From NCBI GenBank assembly GCA_030526265.1, contig JAUNDE010000004.1:1-64000 (forward strand): a stretch of 64,000 nucleotides of DNA, read 5' to 3'. A program made the translations under genes and the position numbers. Source of the stretch: Eubacteriales bacterium (lineage in GTDB: Bacteria; Bacillota; Clostridia; Lachnospirales; Lachnospiraceae). Under the pieces are notes generated by a model. The model saw only the letters and a list, made by a program, of their open reading frames with translations, was not told the origin of the DNA and ran no database searches. Below, in pieces: positions 9,384-17,259 of this stretch (the first letter of the stretch is position 1; every line of letters begins with the position of its first letter).

Positions 9384-10881
9384 GATTCGGCACCTCCTGA
9401 TATTTTCTCAACACAAAACTCATCGTTGTTCCGGTTCCCTCGCGGCTGTTTGCCCAGATCTTGCCTCCGTGTTCTTCAACGATTTTCTTTACAATAGACA
9501 GACCAATTCCACTTCCTCCCTTGGAAGAGTTTCTCGACGCATCTGTTCTGTAAAACCTCTCAAAGATCTTCGGCAGATCTTTCACCGCAATTCCCTTTCC
9601 ATTGTCTTCCAGCTCAATCTGAATGAAATCTCCGACATCCTTGATCCTTAAATTGATCAGTGGTTTTGGCTTATCCATGTATTTTATGGAATTATTTACA
9701 ATATTATGAATCACTCTCTTGATCTGTTCGGCATCCGCGATGATCTTAACATCGCCCTCCACATAATTAAAATAACCAAATTCCACATTTTTAGACTCAA
9801 GTTCCATCGACAATTCTTCTGCACAGTCATCAAAATATGCATTCACCGGAATCGTGTTAAAATTATATGGTATACGGTTCGTATCAATCTTTGAATACAG
9901 CGTAAGCTCATTGATCAGTGTATTCATCTCATTTGCCTTATTATAGATTGTCCGGACATATTTATCCACTTTTTCCGGCGTATCCGCCACTCCGTCCAGA
10001 ATGCCTTCCGCATAGCCTTTGATCGTTGTCACCGGAGTCTTCAGATCATGGGATATATTACTGATCAGCTCTTTGTTCTCCTTGTCGAAACGGATCTTTT
10101 CCTCCGCATTCTTCTTCAGCCGCTTTCTCATATCCTCGAAATCTCGAAACAGCTGTCCAAACTCATCATCTGTCTCCGGCTCAACCTCAAAATCAAGATT
10201 TCCCTCTGTAATATTTCTCGTCGCTTTCTGAAGCTTGTCAAGCGGACGCATAACCGTCTGATAGATCCAGATCATCAGAAGCATCACGGTAAGCAGCAGC
10301 ACAGTGGTGATAATGACAATGATCTCTTCCGCAAGCTCCCGGATCTCCGGCAATACATTGCTCACGTCCGTGACGATAAATGCACTTCCAAGGTCTCCAT
10401 CTTCATATCGGAAGTCCACCTGTTTGATCATTGCCTGAGCCTGTCCGCCGAGATACATGCCATTCTTTGAAGTTGTCTTGTTCCCGTCATATTTATACTC
10501 CGGAAGCTGTTCGATCACTTCCTGAACCTTCTCAGAATCACTCCCCAGATAGGTGAAATCATCTGCTTTTCGAACGAGAAGATAGGATTTCTTTGATTCG
10601 AGATCCTGATTGAATTCCTGCAGAAAACCCATGTCTTCCATCTTGCCCACATCACTTCTTGCGATCACACTGAGACTGTTGAACGGGTATTCTGTTCCCT
10701 GTCCAAGCACCCCGACAGGATTTGTCAAAATCTCAAATGCCGTCCCGCCACGCACCTCATATGTCTCTTCGATCACGTTCAGCTGATGATGTCCAACAAG
10801 CGTAATCAGCACTGAAGATAACAGAACCGGCAATATGATCAGCGTTATGAAAGCAATGACCAGTTTTGTTTTCAGCTTCAT
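9376..10881 (-). CDS. Membrane sensor histidine kinase
   Basis: The 501-residue kinase has a first membrane helix at about 6-30, an extracytoplasmic sensor of about 155 residues, a second helix at 186-208, HAMP (209-261), HisKA with the phospho-accepting His278 in SNISHDLKTPV, and a HATPase domain with N box (HNIVNNSIKYMD), G1 (DNGKGI), F box (IFERFYRTD) and G2 (GSGIGLSIV). The start at 10879-10881 (MKLKTKLVIAF) follows GGGAG; the in-frame extension MRKGRTD upstream lacks a site. The sensor region has no family I recognise. A possible extended -10 promoter (TGC-TACACT, about 10919-10926) overlaps the end of the metK terminator. Confidence 0.94.
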   Translation of the reverse strand: MKLKTKLVIAFITLIILPVLLSSVLITLVGHHQLNVIEETYEVRGGTAFEILTNPVGVLGQGTEYPFNSLSVIARSDVGKMEDMGFLQEFNQDLESKKSYLLVRKADDFTYLGSDSEKVQEVIEQLPEYKYDGNKTTSKNGMYLGGQAQAMIKQVDFRYEDGDLGSAFIVTDVSNVLPEIRELAEEIIVIITTVLLLTVMLLMIWIYQTVMRPLDKLQKATRNITEGNLDFEVEPETDDEFGQLFRDFEDMRKRLKKNAEEKIRFDKENKELISNISHDLKTPVTTIKGYAEGILDGVADTPEKVDKYVRTIYNKANEMNTLINELTLYSKIDTNRIPYNFNTIPVNAYFDDCAEELSMELESKNVEFGYFNYVEGDVKIIADAEQIKRVIHNIVNNSIKYMDKPKPLINLRIKDVGDFIQIELEDNGKGIAVKDLPKIFERFYRTDASRNSSKGGSGIGLSIVKKIVEEHGGKIWANSREGTGTTMSFVLRKYQEVPNHE

Positions 10882-10926
10882 ATCTGTTCTCCCTTTACGC
10901 ACTCATTTTCTAGTCTTAGTGTAGCA

Positions 10927-10956
10927 CAAAAAAGGACGCTTCTCACAAAAGCGCCC
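10927..10956 (-). terminator. Rho-independent terminator of metK
   Basis: On the minus strand GGGCGCTT (10949-10956) pairs with AAGCGTCC (10934-10941) around a 7-base loop, with one G-T wobble, and is followed by a run of six T. It lies 39 bases beyond the metK stop and before the sensor kinase gene. Confidence 0.85.
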
Positions 10957-10994
10957 ATAAAATTTTATAAATTTTTTCTAAATCAGATTTCTTC

Positions 10995-12182
10995 TTACAG
11001 ATAAGATTTCAGCACATCAACCTTGTCAAGCTTCTCCCATGGAAGATCCACGTCTGTTCTTCCAAAATGTCCGTAAGCTGCTGTCTGCTTGTAGATCGGT
11101 CTTCGAAGGTCAAGCATTTTGATAATTCCTGCCGGGCGGAGATCAAAGTTCTCGCGGATGATATCAACAAGCTTCTGCTCTGAAACTTTACCCGTTCCGA
11201 ATGTATCCACCATGATTGAAGTAGGATGTGCAACACCGATCGCGTATGAAAGCTGGATCTCACATTTTCTCGCAAGTCCTGCTGCAACGATGTTCTTTGC
11301 AACATAACGTGCTGCATATGCTGCCGAACGGTCAACCTTTGTACAGTCCTTTCCCGAGAATGCACCACCGCCGTGGCGGGCCATTCCACCATATGTGTCA
11401 ACAATGATCTTACGTCCTGTAAGTCCACTGTCCCCGTGTGGTCCACCGATCACGAAACGTCCTGTAGGATTAATGAAGAATTTTGTATTCTCATCAGTCA
11501 TTCCTTCCGGAATCGTTGTGTCAAACACATATTTTCTGATATCTTCATGAATCTGCTCCTGTGTCACATCCGGATCGTGCTGTGTTGAGAGAACAACAGC
11601 ATCAAGGCGAACAGGTCTGTCATTTTCGTCATACTCTACCGTTACCTGTGTCTTTCCGTCCGGTCTTAAGTATGGAAGTGTTCCGTTCTTTCTTACTTCT
11701 GTAAGTTTCTTTGCCATTTTCTGTGCAAGTGCGATCGGGTATGGCATGAACTCTTCTGTCTCATCTGTCGCATATCCGAACATCATACCCTGGTCTCCTG
11801 CTCCGATCGCATCGATCTCTTCATCTGACAATTTATTTTCTTTTGCTTCAAGTGCTTTATCAACACCCATTGCAATGTCTGTTGACTGCTCATCGAGTGC
11901 TACGATAACACCGCATGTATCTGCATCAAAACCGAATTTACCACGGGTATATCCGATCTCTCTCACTGTCTCACGAACGATTTTCTGGATATCTGCATAT
12001 CCTTTTGTTGTGATCTCTCCCATTACCATTACAAGGCCTGTTGTTGTACATGTCTCACAGGCGACACGGCTCATTGGGTCCTGTTCCATAAGTGCGTCCA
12101 GAATCGCATCAGAGATCGCGTCGCACATTTTATCCGGATGTCCTTCAGTTACTGATTCAGAGGTAAATAATCTCTTTTCCAT
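10995..12182 (-). CDS. metK: S-adenosylmethionine synthetase
   Basis: MetK makes SAM from methionine and ATP. The product from the ATG at 12180-12182 is 395 residues, the family norm; AAAGGAG precedes it, while the in-frame upstream reading to 12224 adds an unrelated basic tail. Signatures are [18 protein letters not shown] (ATP site), [12 protein letters not shown] (hexapeptide motif) and [19 protein letters not shown] (phosphate-binding loop with metal ligands). The 285-base leader holds a SAM-I riboswitch followed by an intrinsic terminator, so high SAM should switch the gene off. A terminator also follows the gene, so it is probably monocistronic. Confidence 0.97.
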   Translation of the reverse strand: MEKRLFTSESVTEGHPDKMCDAISDAILDALMEQDPMSRVACETCTTTGLVMVMGEITTKGYADIQKIVRETVREIGYTRGKFGFDADTCGVIVALDEQSTDIAMGVDKALEAKENKLSDEEIDAIGAGDQGMMFGYATDETEEFMPYPIALAQKMAKKLTEVRKNGTLPYLRPDGKTQVTVEYDENDRPVRLDAVVLSTQHDPDVTQEQIHEDIRKYVFDTTIPEGMTDENTKFFINPTGRFVIGGPHGDSGLTGRKIIVDTYGGMARHGGGAFSGKDCTKVDRSAAYAARYVAKNIVAAGLARKCEIQLSYAIGVAHPTSIMVDTFGTGKVSEQKLVDIIRENFDLRPAGIIKMLDLRRPIYKQTAAYGHFGRTDVDLPWEKLDKVDVLKSYL

Positions 12183-12273
12183 CTTTTTTCTCCTTTTCGT
12201 TTTTGCATTTGTTAATTTATACAAATAGAATGGTTTTTTGCATCCTTTCTCCGGGAATTCCGTAAGATCTCTG

Positions 12274-12326
12274 TTCTATAGATGATCTTCTATAGAAAAA
12301 GCAGTCCGACATAATCGGACTGCTTT
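12274..12326 (-). terminator. Riboswitch-controlled terminator in the metK leader, with a second hairpin
   Basis: The stem AAAGCAGTCCGA / TCGGACTGCTTT (12315-12326 with 12298-12309, 5-base loop) is followed by T residues on the minus strand: a perfect 12-bp intrinsic terminator placed after the SAM aptamer. Immediately downstream is a second hairpin, TTCTATAG (12290-12297) with CTATAGAA (12274-12281). It overlaps the T run and could modulate termination or translation initiation. Confidence 0.85.
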
Positions 12327-12347
12327 ATTTTCATTCATAAATAAGTC

Positions 12348-12446
12348 CTCTTATTGTTCGATCACTCGCTCAGGTTGGCACCTTCCACATATGGGGGTTG
12401 CCGCAGCTTCACAGATCCTTTGTATCTCCACTGCTCTGAATAAGAG
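12348..12446 (-). promoter_or_regulatory. SAM-I (S-box) riboswitch
   Basis: On the minus strand the element starts with CTCTTATT (12439-12446), which pairs with AATAAGAG (12348-12355) as P1. Inside it lie the S-box landmarks CAGAGCAGTGGAG, GAAGCTGCGGCAACC and GGTGCCAACCTG in the canonical order. The P1 3' strand lies before the terminator, which fits SAM-dependent termination. The controlled gene is metK, a classic S-box target. Confidence 0.93.
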
Positions 12447-12467
12447 AAAGTTTGCATTATTCTATTA

Positions 12468-13760
12468 TTAACTGACTTTTAAAGTAAATTTGCGAATATC
12501 CTTTTCGCTGTTTACTTTCTCGATAATTCCGCCGATCGAACGAAGCTTCTCTTCGAAGTGCTCGTATCCGCGCTGGATATATACGATATCATCGACAATC
12601 GTAATACCTTCTGCCGCAAGTCCTGCGATACAGAGCGCCGCACCCGCGCGAAGATCCAATGCACTCACGCGCGCTCCCGAGAATCTTTCCACACCCTGGA
12701 TCGTAGCTGAATTACCCTCGATCTTCACATTTGCACCCATTCTTGCAAGTTCATCAAGATATTTGAATCGATTCTCAAAAATACTCTCCGTCACAACACT
12801 TGTCCCCTTGCAGAGAGCCAGTGTTACGCCAATCTGTGGCTGCATGTCTGTCGGAAATCCAGGATAAGGAAGTGTCTTCACATGTGTGCTTGACAGATTC
12901 CCATCAGAAATCACGCGAACTGCATCATCATACTCTTCAACTTTACATCCGATTTCCTCGAGTTTTGCGATCGTAGCTTCCAGATGCTTTGGAATTACGT
13001 TCTTTACTGTAACATCACCTTTTGTGGCTGCCGCAGCGAACATAAATGTTCCGGCTTCGATCTGATCCGGGATAACAGCGTATTCTGCCGTATGAAGCCT
13101 CTGTACTCCACGAATCTTGATCACGTCTGTACCTGCTCCACGGATATTTGCCCCCATGCTGTTCAGAAAGTTCGCAACGTCAACAACGTGTGGTTCTTTT
13201 GCAACGTTCTCAAGGATCGTCATACCTTCCGCCATAACAGCTGCCATCATTACATTGATCGTAGCTCCGACGCTGACAACGTCAAAATAAATATGCTTTC
13301 CTACGAGACGGTCTGCCTCAGCAATAATCTTGCCATGCTCGATCTCAACATCCGCGCCAAGTGCACGAAATCCTTTCAAATGCTGATCGATCGGTCTGCT
13401 TCCGATGTTGCATCCGCCAGGAAGTGCAACCTCAGCTCTTTTATATTTTCCAAGCAATGCTCCTAACAAATAGTAAGAAGCGCGAATCTTCTTAATATAA
13501 TCATAATCTATATTATATGCGGAAACGTTCTTTCCGTTGATCGTAACCATGTGACGGTCTAAACGATGAACGGATGCGCCAATTCCACTGATCGCATCCA
13601 ACAATACATTTATATCGTTTACGTCCGGAAGATTATCAATCAAAACCGTCTCATCTGCCATGATCGCCGCTGCAAGAATGCCAAGTGCCGCATTCTTTGC
13701 ACCGCCAATTTCAACTTCACCGACGAGTCGATTTCCTCCTTTAATAACATACTGTTCCAT
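12468..13760 (-). CDS. murA: UDP-N-acetylglucosamine 1-carboxyvinyltransferase
   Basis: MurA transfers enolpyruvate from PEP to UDP-GlcNAc, the first committed step of peptidoglycan synthesis and the fosfomycin target. The product is 431 residues from the ATG at 13758-13760, which follows GAGGTG; the in-frame extension starts with TTG and is not needed. The PEP-binding start GGNRLVGEVEIGGAKNAAL is clear, and the catalytic Cys117 lies in LPGGCNIGSRPIDQH, so the enzyme should be fosfomycin-sensitive at that position. FPTDMQPQ and the C-terminal DLRAGAALCIAGL are also present. It has its own promoter; metK with its riboswitch follows. Confidence 0.96.
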   Translation of the reverse strand: MEQYVIKGGNRLVGEVEIGGAKNAALGILAAAIMADETVLIDNLPDVNDINVLLDAISGIGASVHRLDRHMVTINGKNVSAYNIDYDYIKKIRASYYLLGALLGKYKRAEVALPGGCNIGSRPIDQHLKGFRALGADVEIEHGKIIAEADRLVGKHIYFDVVSVGATINVMMAAVMAEGMTILENVAKEPHVVDVANFLNSMGANIRGAGTDVIKIRGVQRLHTAEYAVIPDQIEAGTFMFAAAATKGDVTVKNVIPKHLEATIAKLEEIGCKVEEYDDAVRVISDGNLSSTHVKTLPYPGFPTDMQPQIGVTLALCKGTSVVTESIFENRFKYLDELARMGANVKIEGNSATIQGVERFSGARVSALDLRAGAALCIAGLAAEGITIVDDIVYIQRGYEHFEEKLRSIGGIIEKVNSEKDIRKFTLKVS

Positions 13761-13831
13761 ACTGCACCTCAAACGTTCTATTTATACCCTTTTCCCCCAA
13801 ATGAATACTTACGCACTCATTGTCACACTAT

Positions 13832-13860
13832 AGTATAACCTAGTCTTCACTATTTGTAAA
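13832..13860 (-). promoter_or_regulatory. Promoter of murA
   Basis: TTTACA (13855-13860) and TATACT (13832-13837) on the minus strand are 17 bases apart, a near-consensus sigma-A promoter about 70 bases upstream of the murA start codon. Confidence 0.75.
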
Positions 13861-13927
13861 ACAATTTTTAAGAATACGTAAAATATTTGTAACATTTGAC
13901 AACACATGTCGAATAGGGACATTTCTT

Positions 13928-14422
13928 TTAATCAAAAAGCCCTACTACTTTATCAATTGTTTCGTCTAATGTCAATCCATCTTCTGAAATAATTACATCT
14001 GCATACTTTTCAAACAGTACACGGCGCTCCTCGAAGAGATCTTTCAGCGTCTGTCCATCTTTTAATACGACACCTCTTTTCTTTGGATTTCCAATTCGCT
14101 TTTTGATGGTTTCATAAGAGGTCTGCAAATATACAACCGTTCCGATCTCTTTGAAATGCCGCATCGCATTTTCGCAGTACACGACACTGCCGCCCGGAGA
14201 AATGACCGTGTTCTCCGCCTGCACCCCGGCATTTACCTGATCCTCAATCTTCACGAATCCTTCCGTTCCTTTCTCCGCTATGATATCCTTCAGAAGACAT
14301 CCTTCCTGTTTCTGGATCAGAAGATCTGTGTCCACGAAATCATATCCCAGCCTCTTTGCAAGAATCACCCCAACCGTACTCTTTCCGGAAGCCGGCATTC
14401 CGATGAAAATGATGTTATTCAT
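13928..14422 (-). CDS. aroK: Shikimate kinase
   Basis: The enzyme phosphorylates shikimate in aromatic amino acid synthesis. The start at 14420-14422 follows AAGGAG; the in-frame reading to 14485 adds an implausible tail. The 164-residue product has Walker A GMPASGKST (about 8-16), the substrate motif DFVDTDLLI (about 30-38), ISPGGSVVY (shikimate-binding Gly-Gly) and an RRVLFEKYADV lid region. The length fits a stand-alone AroK/AroL. It is not next to other aro genes. The final part of the kinase is normal, with no sign of truncation. Confidence 0.94.
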   Translation of the reverse strand: MNNIIFIGMPASGKSTVGVILAKRLGYDFVDTDLLIQKQEGCLLKDIIAEKGTEGFVKIEDQVNAGVQAENTVISPGGSVVYCENAMRHFKEIGTVVYLQTSYETIKKRIGNPKKRGVVLKDGQTLKDLFEERRVLFEKYADVIISEDGLTLDETIDKVVGLFD

Positions 14423-14570
14423 AGTCTCTCCTTTTCTCACGTAAATTATCGTTAAAATATCTGTCAAAAATAAATGTTTTTTCAATTTTTACATATTTTT
14501 TCATTTTGTATCATATCACAGTAAAGGAGGATAAGACAAGGTTTGTGCAGTATCTCACTTTCAGGTTATA

Positions 14571-14993
14571 TCAGCGCAGTCCCGGTCCTGCATTTCTGTT
14601 AAAATCCGCTCCCGCATAATATTTCCGTCGATATCTTCTGTGATCAGAACGCCTCTTGTATATTTCCTGATACATCATGACATCGATCAGATCTCTCAGC
14701 CATTTCTCATCGATTCCTTCTTCATTCACATCTCCGAGAATTCCGTCTTTCATCGCTTTATCATAAGCTCTTCTGCCCATGAGCGTCATCTGCAGACGAT
14801 CCGGATATTCATCGAACATCATGCTTCCTTCATATTCCATTCTGTCACTTTCATCTTCAATATATGGGATCAGTCTCTTTGCAGTATTTGGATACATACT
14901 TCTCATGTACTCATAGTCCATTCGTTCTCTTTTCTCATCATCCATAGCGAGCGGCATCGGATATGCCATATAATAAGGTATTCTTCTTTCCAT
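14571..14993 (-). CDS. Met/Tyr/Arg-rich protein of unknown function
   Basis: I do not recognise this family. The 140-residue product starts at 14991-14993 (MERRIPYYMAYPMPLAMDD), with GGGAGG upstream. It is rich in Met, Tyr, Arg and acidic residues, has no signal peptide or membrane helix, and ends in a basic segment (EIYKRRSDHRRYRRKYYAG) followed by a short Gly/Pro tail. Composition of this type is seen in some spore-coat and spore-associated proteins, but nothing in the neighbourhood supports that. It is divergent from the glycosyltransferase-MarR gene, with about 200 bases between the two starts. Confidence 0.75.
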   Translation of the reverse strand: MERRIPYYMAYPMPLAMDDEKRERMDYEYMRSMYPNTAKRLIPYIEDESDRMEYEGSMMFDEYPDRLQMTLMGRRAYDKAMKDGILGDVNEEGIDEKWLRDLIDVMMYQEIYKRRSDHRRYRRKYYAGADFNRNAGPGLR

Positions 14994-15118
14994 AGGAAGC
15001 CTCCCTGACAATACTATCTGCAATTATTATATGACACCGCAAATCCATCCGTGAGCATTTTTCTTTCATTTCAGAAACCGCAAAAAATCAAGTGCAATAT
15101 AATCTCTTTTCTTTTTTC

Positions 15119-15140
15119 TGAAACATGCTAAAATGTTTGA
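15119..15140 (+). promoter_or_regulatory. Extended -10 promoter overlapped by an inverted repeat (candidate operator)
   Basis: TGC-TAAAAT (15126-15134) is an extended -10 element about 55 bases before the glycosyltransferase-MarR start; no good -35 box is seen. It lies inside the dyad AAACAT (15121-15126), 6 bases, ATGTTT (15133-15138). A very similar dyad lies just after the -10 box of the next gene, so the pair may be operators for the MarR-type domain encoded here. That is inference. Confidence 0.45.
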
Positions 15141-15189
15141 AATAGGGGCTGAATCATAATCACACCCCAAAATAGGAGGAAATGGAAGG

Positions 15190-16497
15190 ATGAACCCAAC
15201 TGTAAGCATTATCGTACCTGTTTATAATGCCGAGGCTACCCTCGCACGCTGTATCGACAGTATCTTAACTCAGGAATACACAGATTTTGAATTAATCCTG
15301 GTCGATGATGGCAGTCAGGATGCGTCCGGTGATATTTGTGACCAGTATGCCTCTAAGGACTCACGGGTACGCGTAATTCACAAAGAGAACACGGGTGTAT
15401 CCGCCTCCCGCAATCAGGCTCTTGACCAGGCTCTTGGAACTTATCTTCAGTTTCTGGACAGCGACGACTGGATCACACCAAATGCTACACAGCTTTTGGT
15501 AGACGCAGCTGCTCATTTCCACTGCGATCTGGTTATCTCAGATTTTTACCGGGTAGTCGGAGAGCGCGTGTCTGTAAAAGGTGATATTGAGGATGATTGT
15601 GTCATGACACAAGAAGAATTTGCCGAACATATGGTAGAGAACCCTGCTGATTTCTATTACGGCGTTCTCTGGAACAAATTATTCCGCCGGGATATTATAG
15701 AAAAATATCACTTACGCATGGATGAACAGATCAGCTGGTGCGAAGATTTTATGTTCAATCTGGAATACATACGGCACGCTGAAGTATTCTATGCATTACA
15801 GGTTCCAATCTACTATTATGTCAAAACGAAAGGTTCCCTTACCAGCCAGGGAATGAACATATCAAAAACGATTCGTATGAAACTGACCGTTTTTGAATAT
15901 TACAACAATTTTTATAAACATGTGCTGGATGAAGAGGACTATGAGAAGAACCGTCTGCAAATCTATCGGTTCCTGATTGATGCTGCCGGAGACGGATCTG
16001 TTGCACCGGTCATTGTTCCAGGCTCCAGGAAGCTGGGCGAAGAACGAAGTCCTATTTCCGAAGCCGCCTTAACAGCAGAAGGAATACTGATGGATGAATA
16101 TCGAAATCGCAAACTGCTGGACTATTACCTGGAATCCGTTGCACTGAAAAACAACCTGTCACTCCCGGAAATCAGACTGCTGCTCTGCCTGAATCATTTT
16201 AACCACAGCACAAGCCGCAGAGAGCTTGCTGATTTCACCGGACTAAACATGCGCACTTTAGCCTCTCTGCTCCAGAAACTGACTTCCAGGAGTCTGATTA
16301 AAATAAAAGACAGGCGGAGCAGAAAATCATTACAGATTACATTTCTTCCCTCCGCTCTTCCAATCCTGAAAGAACTTACAAATGCACAGTCAAAATACGA
16401 CCAGGCACGGTTTGGCGGATTTACGGAAGAAGAACTGATCCAGTATTCTGCCATGTCCGAAAAAATCAAGCAAAATGTACAAAACCTGCTTATGTAA
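15190..16497 (+). CDS. Family 2 glycosyltransferase fused to a C-terminal MarR-type winged-helix domain
   Basis: The 435-residue protein has two parts. Residues 1-300 are a GT-A family 2 glycosyltransferase: VSIIVPVYNAEATLARCIDS, the nucleotide-binding VDDGSQD (38-44), NTGVSASRNQAL and the metal-binding FLDSDDW (88-94), and later WCEDFMF. Residues about 309-435 fold as a MarR domain on reading: a dimerisation helix, SLPEIRLLLCLNHF, the helix-turn-helix RRELADFTGLNMRTLASLLQ, a basic wing (KDRRSRKSL) and two C-terminal helices with GFTEEELIQYSAMSEK. The reading frame is continuous and the start at 15190 follows AGGAGG, so it is one protein. The sugar donor and acceptor are unknown. A DNA-binding glycosyltransferase is unusual; autoregulation is a guess supported by the upstream dyad. 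Confidence 0.88.
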   Translation: MNPTVSIIVPVYNAEATLARCIDSILTQEYTDFELILVDDGSQDASGDICDQYASKDSRVRVIHKENTGVSASRNQALDQALGTYLQFLDSDDWITPNATQLLVDAAAHFHCDLVISDFYRVVGERVSVKGDIEDDCVMTQEEFAEHMVENPADFYYGVLWNKLFRRDIIEKYHLRMDEQISWCEDFMFNLEYIRHAEVFYALQVPIYYYVKTKGSLTSQGMNISKTIRMKLTVFEYYNNFYKHVLDEEDYEKNRLQIYRFLIDAAGDGSVAPVIVPGSRKLGEERSPISEAALTAEGILMDEYRNRKLLDYYLESVALKNNLSLPEIRLLLCLNHFNHSTSRRELADFTGLNMRTLASLLQKLTSRSLIKIKDRRSRKSLQITFLPSALPILKELTNAQSKYDQARFGGFTEEELIQYSAMSEKIKQNVQNLLM

Positions 16498-16572
16498 CAA
16501 GAGCCGATACTCAGGCAAAATTAATAAGTCAACTCCGGTGCAGAGGTAAATTGCAGGAAACAGACAAAATAC

Positions 16573-16620
16573 TGGCAACGGGAATCTTTCTCATGTATAA
16601 TAGAAACATCACAGATGTTT
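16573..16620 (+). promoter_or_regulatory. Promoter and dyad upstream of the YcxB-like gene
   Basis: TATAAT (16596-16601) has a weak -35 TGGCAA (16573-16578) at 17 bases. Directly after it lies the inverted repeat AAACATC-ACA-GATGTTT (16604-16620), placed at about +3 to +19, a typical repressor position. Its half-site AAACAT/ATGTTT is the same as in the dyad before the glycosyltransferase-MarR gene. A further hairpin TTTGGG / CCCAAA (16618-16637) follows in the leader. Confidence 0.5.
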
Positions 16621-16679
16621 GGGTCGGAAGGCCCAAACCACGATACCTACGGCACACGCCGATAAAAAAGGAGAAAAAA

Positions 16680-17213
16680 ATGACACAAAAAGTTGATAAT
16701 GTAGTGATCATGAATCAATATCATTACACCAATCCTCTGATGGAAGAAGTTCAGGACGCACGTTCTGCTCAGACATACCGGAATCTTGGGACCATCATCG
16801 TCCTTCTTCTCATAACCGCATTCTTTACCTACCGCGAATATGTCACACACAAGATGACACTTTGTGTTCTCTTTGGCATTATCGCTGTCGGATGTCTCAT
16901 CGCAATCATCGCAACACTGGTCGGGACAAAAAAAGGTGCAGAAAAAGCAAAGCGGGCATTCCGGGATGAATTCAAGAACAAAGGCTGTCAGGTTCAGGTC
17001 ATGATCGAAGCAAGCCACATCCGCGCTTACCGCGACGGCAAAAAGTACGCCGACTTCCGAAGACACGAGCTGTTGAACGCTTTTGAGACAGACCGGTTCT
17101 TCGTCTTCCAGGCATACGGCGAAGTATTGATCCCTCTGAAAAAGGATGCTTTCGAGGAAGGCTCCTTAAATGACTGCAGATCTTACATGCCGGACAAAAA
17201 AGAAGTACATTAA
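16680..17213 (+). CDS. YcxB-like two-helix membrane protein
   Basis: The 177-residue product starts at the ATG at 16680, after AAGGAG; the longer in-frame reading from 16551 has no site and runs through the promoter. It has a soluble N-terminus, two membrane helices (about 38-56 and 61-80) and a C-terminal soluble domain of about 95 residues resembling the YcxB-like C-terminal family (IRAYRDGKKYADFRRHEL, RFFVFQAYGEVLIPLKKDAF). The function of that family is unknown. It is the second plus-strand gene of a pair and may be co-controlled with the glycosyltransferase-MarR gene through shared dyads. A strong terminator follows. Confidence 0.82.
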   Translation: MTQKVDNVVIMNQYHYTNPLMEEVQDARSAQTYRNLGTIIVLLLITAFFTYREYVTHKMTLCVLFGIIAVGCLIAIIATLVGTKKGAEKAKRAFRDEFKNKGCQVQVMIEASHIRAYRDGKKYADFRRHELLNAFETDRFFVFQAYGEVLIPLKKDAFEEGSLNDCRSYMPDKKEVH

Positions 17214-17214
17214 G

Positions 17215-17245
17215 AAAGGAGTGCGAATCGCACTCCTTTTTTCTG
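17215..17245. terminator. Bidirectional terminator between convergent genes
   Basis: AAAGGAGTG and CACTCCTTT (about 17215-17242) form a hairpin around CGAATCG, flanked by A residues on the left and T residues on the right. It can stop the YcxB-like gene (plus) and the ABC exporter operon (minus). Confidence 0.85.
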
Positions 17246-17259
17246 TCTAATGATACGCC

